Below, in pieces: positions 61,018-64,000 of a stretch of 64,000 bases of DNA; within the stretch, counting starts at the first letter, position 1, and the number at the start of each line of letters is the position of its first letter. The notes beneath the pieces were generated by a model, which worked only from the letters and a program-made list of their open reading frames with translations, was not told where the DNA came from and did no database searches. The position numbers were made by a program, and so were the translations under genes. Source of the DNA: Erysipelotrichaceae bacterium (GTDB taxonomy: Bacteria > Bacillota_I > Bacilli_A > Erysipelotrichales > Erysipelotrichaceae); contig JAFRLM010000022.1 in assembly GCA_017431225.1 (NCBI GenBank), positions 62,001-126,000 on the forward strand, written 5' to 3'.

Positions 61018-62781
61018 ATGATCAACATCAAAGAAGATGAACATCTCAACACGCTGAACCATAGTTGTGCTCACCTGCTGGCACAGGCCGTTTCCCATCT
61101 GTATCCGGGTGCGAAATTCTGGGTCGGACCGGTCATCGAAGACGGTTTCTACTATGATATCGATCTCGGCGATAAAGTCATCACCGAAGATGATCTGACT
61201 GCGATCGAAAAGGAAATGAAGAAATGCGCCAAGTCCGCTAAGAATATCGTCCGCCACGAACTCACCAAAGAGGAAGCTCTCGAACGTTTCAAAGACGATC
61301 CCTATAAGATCGATCTGATCAAGCGTATGGACGAGAACGAGACCGTTATCTCCTGCTACACACAGGGCGACTTTACCGATCTCTGCCGCGGTCCGCATGT
61401 CGAAAACACAAAACTGCTCAAGCATTTCAAGCTGATCAAGTTCTCCGGCGCTTACTGGAAGGGCGATGCCAATAACAAGATGCTGCAGCGTATCTATGGT
61501 GTCTGCTTCGACACGGAAGAGGAACTGCAGGAACATCTGAAGATGCTGGAAGAAGCGAAGGAAAGAGACCACCGCAAGATCGGTAAGGAACTCGAACTCT
61601 TCATGAATCACCCGCTGGTCGGTTCCGGTATGCCGATGTGGCTGCCCAACGGCGCGATCATCCGCAAGGAACTGGAAAACTATATCTACGCCAAGGAGCG
61701 TGCCCTGGGTTACCAGCACGTCTATACTCCCTGCGTCGGTACCGTCAACCTCTACAAGACTTCCGGTCACTGGGACCACTACAAGGAAAACATGTTCCCG
61801 ATGATGAAGGTCGATAACGAGGAATTCGTCCTGCGTCCGATGAACTGCCCGCATCACATGCTGATCTACAAGAACAAGCTGCACTCCTACCGTGATCTGC
61901 CGGTCCGTATCGGCGAGTTCGCGACTGACTTCCGTTATGAAGCCAGCGGTGCCGTCAAGGGTCTCGAAAGAGTCCGCTGCATGTGCCAGAACGACGCACA
62001 TCTGTTCGTCCGTCCGGACCAGATCGCATCCGAATTCGAAAAGGTCGTCAAGCTGATCCTTGACGTCTACCGCGATTTCGGTATCAAGGACTACAAATTC
62101 CGTCTGTCCCTGCGCGATCCGGCCGATAAGGAAAAATACTTTGATGATGATCAGATGTGGAACGAGGCGGAGACCCGTCTGCGTGAAGTCCTGAACGGTC
62201 TGGGCGTCGAATACTTCGAAGCGATCGGCGAAGCTGCCTTCTACGGTCCGAAACTGGACGTTGAGGTCAAGCCGGCTGTCGGTCCGGAAGTCACACTGTC
62301 GACCTGCCAGCTCGATTTCCTGCTCCCGCGCCGTTTTGAACTGAACTACATCGATTCCAACGGCGAGAAGGTTGTACCGGTCGTTCTGCACCGTGCGATC
62401 TTCGGAACCTTCGACCGCTTTACCGCGTTCCTGATCGAAGAGACAAAGGGCAATTTCCCGTTATGGCTCTCTCCGGAACAGATCGTCGTTATCCCGGTCC
62501 ATCAGGAAGCGCATCTGGAATATGCTGAAAAGGTCGCTGACCTCTTCCGTCAGGCGGGCTTCCGTATCCATGTCGACAGCCGTAACGAAAAGCTCGGCTT
62601 CCGTATCCGTGAAGCGCAGACCAGCCATATCCCGGTCCAGATCGTTGTCGGTGAAGGCGAGATCGCTGCAAACAGCGTCAATATCCGCCGTTACGGCCAG
62701 AAGGAATCCCTTTCCCTGCCGTTAGAAGAAGCACTTGCTTCCCTGAAGAAAGAAGTAGAGGAAAAGAAATATGTCCATTAA
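61018..62781 (+). CDS. thrS: Threonyl-tRNA synthetase lacking the TGS domain
   Basis: 587 residues from ATG 61018 (AAGGAGG 8 bases upstream); the upstream in-frame TTG 61000 lies at the terminator tail. The editing domain begins almost at once: NTLNHSCAHLLAQAVSHLYPGAKFW, then HRDHRKIGKELELF-like DHRKIGKELELFM. The class II core has MPMWLPNGAIIRKEL, FVLRPMNCPHHMLIYK, RIGEFATDFRYEASGAVKGLERVR (motif 2) and VLHRAIFGTFDRF (motif 3), then the anticodon domain. Standard ThrRS is about 640 residues with an N-terminal TGS domain; here it is missing, not merely mis-started, because the region upstream is the T-box terminator. Confidence 0.96.
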   Translation: MINIKEDEHLNTLNHSCAHLLAQAVSHLYPGAKFWVGPVIEDGFYYDIDLGDKVITEDDLTAIEKEMKKCAKSAKNIVRHELTKEEALERFKDDPYKIDLIKRMDENETVISCYTQGDFTDLCRGPHVENTKLLKHFKLIKFSGAYWKGDANNKMLQRIYGVCFDTEEELQEHLKMLEEAKERDHRKIGKELELFMNHPLVGSGMPMWLPNGAIIRKELENYIYAKERALGYQHVYTPCVGTVNLYKTSGHWDHYKENMFPMMKVDNEEFVLRPMNCPHHMLIYKNKLHSYRDLPVRIGEFATDFRYEASGAVKGLERVRCMCQNDAHLFVRPDQIASEFEKVVKLILDVYRDFGIKDYKFRLSLRDPADKEKYFDDDQMWNEAETRLREVLNGLGVEYFEAIGEAAFYGPKLDVEVKPAVGPEVTLSTCQLDFLLPRRFELNYIDSNGEKVVPVVLHRAIFGTFDRFTAFLIEETKGNFPLWLSPEQIVVIPVHQEAHLEYAEKVADLFRQAGFRIHVDSRNEKLGFRIREAQTSHIPVQIVVGEGEIAANSVNIRRYGQKESLSLPLEEALASLKKEVEEKKYVH

Positions 62782-63709
62782 GAAATATCTTGTAACCTTT
62801 TTAGCAGCCCTGATGCTGCTGAGCCTTTCCGCCTGCAAACCGGCAACACCGAAAGAGGCGGAGGCAAAACACTACAGTGTGATCGCCCCGAGCGGTGCTC
62901 CGTCCCTTGCCTTGCTGGATCTGGCAGACGATGAAAACACAACGATCGAGATCGTTGACGGCGCTGATGCGCTGACTGCTGAGTTCAGCAATGCCGAAAA
63001 AGATTTCATCATCGCCCCGATCAACCTCGGTGTGAAGCTCTCCCAGAAGACAGAGAATTACCAGCTGATGGCGGTCCTGACCTGGGGCAACCTTTTCCTT
63101 GTCGCCAAGGATGAGGATACATCCGCGAGACTCGCCGGCACCAAGGTCGCTGCCTTCGGTGAAGCGGCGGTTCCCGGAAAAGTCATCGGTTATCTGGCCG
63201 ATGAATTCCAGGGTATCGAGTTTGAATGGTTCAACAGCGTTCAGGAAGCTTCCGCAGCATTCCTGAGCGGTGAATATGATGCCGCTGTCTTAGCGGAACC
63301 GGTCCTGACGATGGCTCACGGCAAGTGGAAGGAAAACCACGAGGAAGATTTCGTCGTTGCCTACGATCTGCAGGAACTCTATCAGGAGAAATCCGGTTTC
63401 CAGACCTATCCGCAGGCTGCTCTGTTCGTCCGCAAGGCGACGCTTGAAGCAGACTCCGGTTCGGTCGTTGAATTCACCAACATCATCAAGCAGTCCATTT
63501 CCAAGTACAACGGAAACGCCGATGTCCTCAGCAAGCGTATCGATGAGATCGATCTTACCGCGTTTGGTTTCCAGAACCCGGATCTGATCAAGAAGGCTTA
63601 TCCGAAGATGGCGCTCAACTACCGTCTGGCCAGCGAATGCCTGGAGGATATCCGCAACTTCCTGTCGATCTTTGAGATCGAATTCGAAGAAAAAGTATAT
63701 GTAAAATGA
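62771..63709 (+). CDS. ABC transporter substrate-binding lipoprotein (SsuA/THI5-like)
   Basis: 312 residues, overlapping thrS by 11 bases. Lipoprotein signal YLVTFLAALMLLSLSAC with lipobox Cys at about 22. A periplasmic-binding type II fold follows: VIAPSGAPSLALLDLA, FIIAPINLGVKL, LTWGNLFLVAKDEDT, LAGTKVAAFGEAAVPGKVI, FLSGEYDAAVLAEPVLTM. Proteins of this type capture sulfonates, pyrimidine precursors of thiamin or similar small molecules. The permease gene begins 4 bases before its stop. Confidence 0.85.
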   Translation: MSIKKYLVTFLAALMLLSLSACKPATPKEAEAKHYSVIAPSGAPSLALLDLADDENTTIEIVDGADALTAEFSNAEKDFIIAPINLGVKLSQKTENYQLMAVLTWGNLFLVAKDEDTSARLAGTKVAAFGEAAVPGKVIGYLADEFQGIEFEWFNSVQEASAAFLSGEYDAAVLAEPVLTMAHGKWKENHEEDFVVAYDLQELYQEKSGFQTYPQAALFVRKATLEADSGSVVEFTNIIKQSISKYNGNADVLSKRIDEIDLTAFGFQNPDLIKKAYPKMALNYRLASECLEDIRNFLSIFEIEFEEKVYVK

Positions 63710-64000
63710 GAAACAAGCGCCTTTTATCAGCGGTCGTTCTGATCGTGCTCTGGGCAGTCGTATCGTCGCTGATCAATAAGGACATTCTTTTGCCGACGCC
63801 TCTGGCAGTCGTAAAGGAACTCTGGACGATCGTGACGCAGGCCGGTTTTCTGCCGGCCTTGCTGAACACGGTCTTCCGCGCCTTTACCGCGGTCTTCATC
63901 AGTTTTGTTGCCGCGTTGCTGCTGGCCGCATCGGCTTATCGCTTTAAAGGTCTGCGGACCTTTTTAGAGCCTTTATACGTGCTCTTTAAAAGTGTGCCGA
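63706..64000 (+). CDS. ABC transporter permease, N-terminal part
   Basis: Starts with an ATGA overlap on the binding-protein gene and runs off the window. 98 residues visible: hydrophobic first helix (LLSAVVLIVLWAVVSSLI), then LLPTPLAVVKELWTI and LLNTVFRAFTAVFISFVAALLLAASAYR, the usual start of SsuC/TauC-type permeases. Forms the membrane channel for the preceding lipoprotein's ligand. An ATPase gene is expected beyond the window. Confidence 0.88.
   Translation, partial: MRNKRLLSAVVLIVLWAVVSSLINKDILLPTPLAVVKELWTIVTQAGFLPALLNTVFRAFTAVFISFVAALLLAASAYRFKGLRTFLEPLYVLFKSVP

Noticed and set aside
60997-62391. Long minus-strand open frame over thrS
   Set aside because: Shadow of thrS, with no ribosome site or recognisable domain.

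Overview
The window looks like the chromosome of a low-to-mid GC Bacillota (Firmicutes) bacterium, most likely one related to Erysipelotrichales. The evidence is gene content: an HrcA/CIRCE heat-shock regulon, a threonine T-box, a class B-type RNase P RNA directly behind gpsB, the recU-ponA pair, RNase Y behind recA, a Gls24/Asp23 protein, LytR-CpsA-Psr and CarD. The group is my inference. No 16S gene is present, and I saw no insertion sequence, phage or CRISPR array.

Layout. 1-7.4 kb: the end of a cardiolipin synthase, an aldo/keto reductase, a TGS-containing nucleoside kinase, a D-2-hydroxyacid dehydrogenase, an LCP wall-polymer transferase, a metal exporter-like protein and CarD. 7.4-12 kb: a four-carbon acid sugar operon (pdxA2-dtnK-kdgT) behind a leader that carries an intrinsic terminator. 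12-20.5 kb: tRNA-Ala(GGC), a GNAT protein, an ABC-F protein with an apparent leader-peptide translational attenuator, a nitroreductase/YbaK/flavin reductase operon, a Nudix-secreted protein-MscS-membrane protein operon and an MBL-fold hydrolase. 20.5-29.1 kb: the heat-shock block hrcA-grpE-dnaK-(NodB-type lipoprotein)-dnaJ, then clpB. CIRCE operators are doubled before hrcA, and a third lies before clpB. 29.2-36.8 kb: a degenerate SpoU-like protein, an L-xylulose-type operon (HAD, LyxK-like kinase, Rpe-like epimerase, AraD-like epimerase), and an opposing operon with a YtcJ-like amidohydrolase and a frameshifted FGGY kinase.

36.8-47.6 kb is the accessory region of most interest. It is a fructosamine (Amadori product)-type catabolic cluster: an APC permease, two FrlD-like kinases, a FrlB-like SIS deglycase, FrlC, a second FrlC-like epimerase and two GntR/UTRA regulators. 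Into it are built an esterase, a BtpA/SgcQ-type TIM barrel, an Amidohydro_2 enzyme and a YjbQ protein. The core genes match the known frl pathway. The added enzymes and the divergent second kinase suggest a wider or different substrate.

47.6-64 kb is mostly housekeeping: ttcA, truB-ribF-rsmF, gls24, a ribokinase-like gene, PBP1A-recU, gpsB-rnpB-pgsA, recA, rny, T-box-thrS (ThrRS without a TGS domain), and the start of an SsuA/THI5-like ABC transporter operon.

Several genes (GNAT, SpoU-like, ttcA, truB, pgsA and probably LCP) have a -10-like hexamer 6-9 bases before the ATG, often with no usable Shine-Dalgarno in the predicted transcript. This points to recurrent leaderless or near-leaderless mRNAs.
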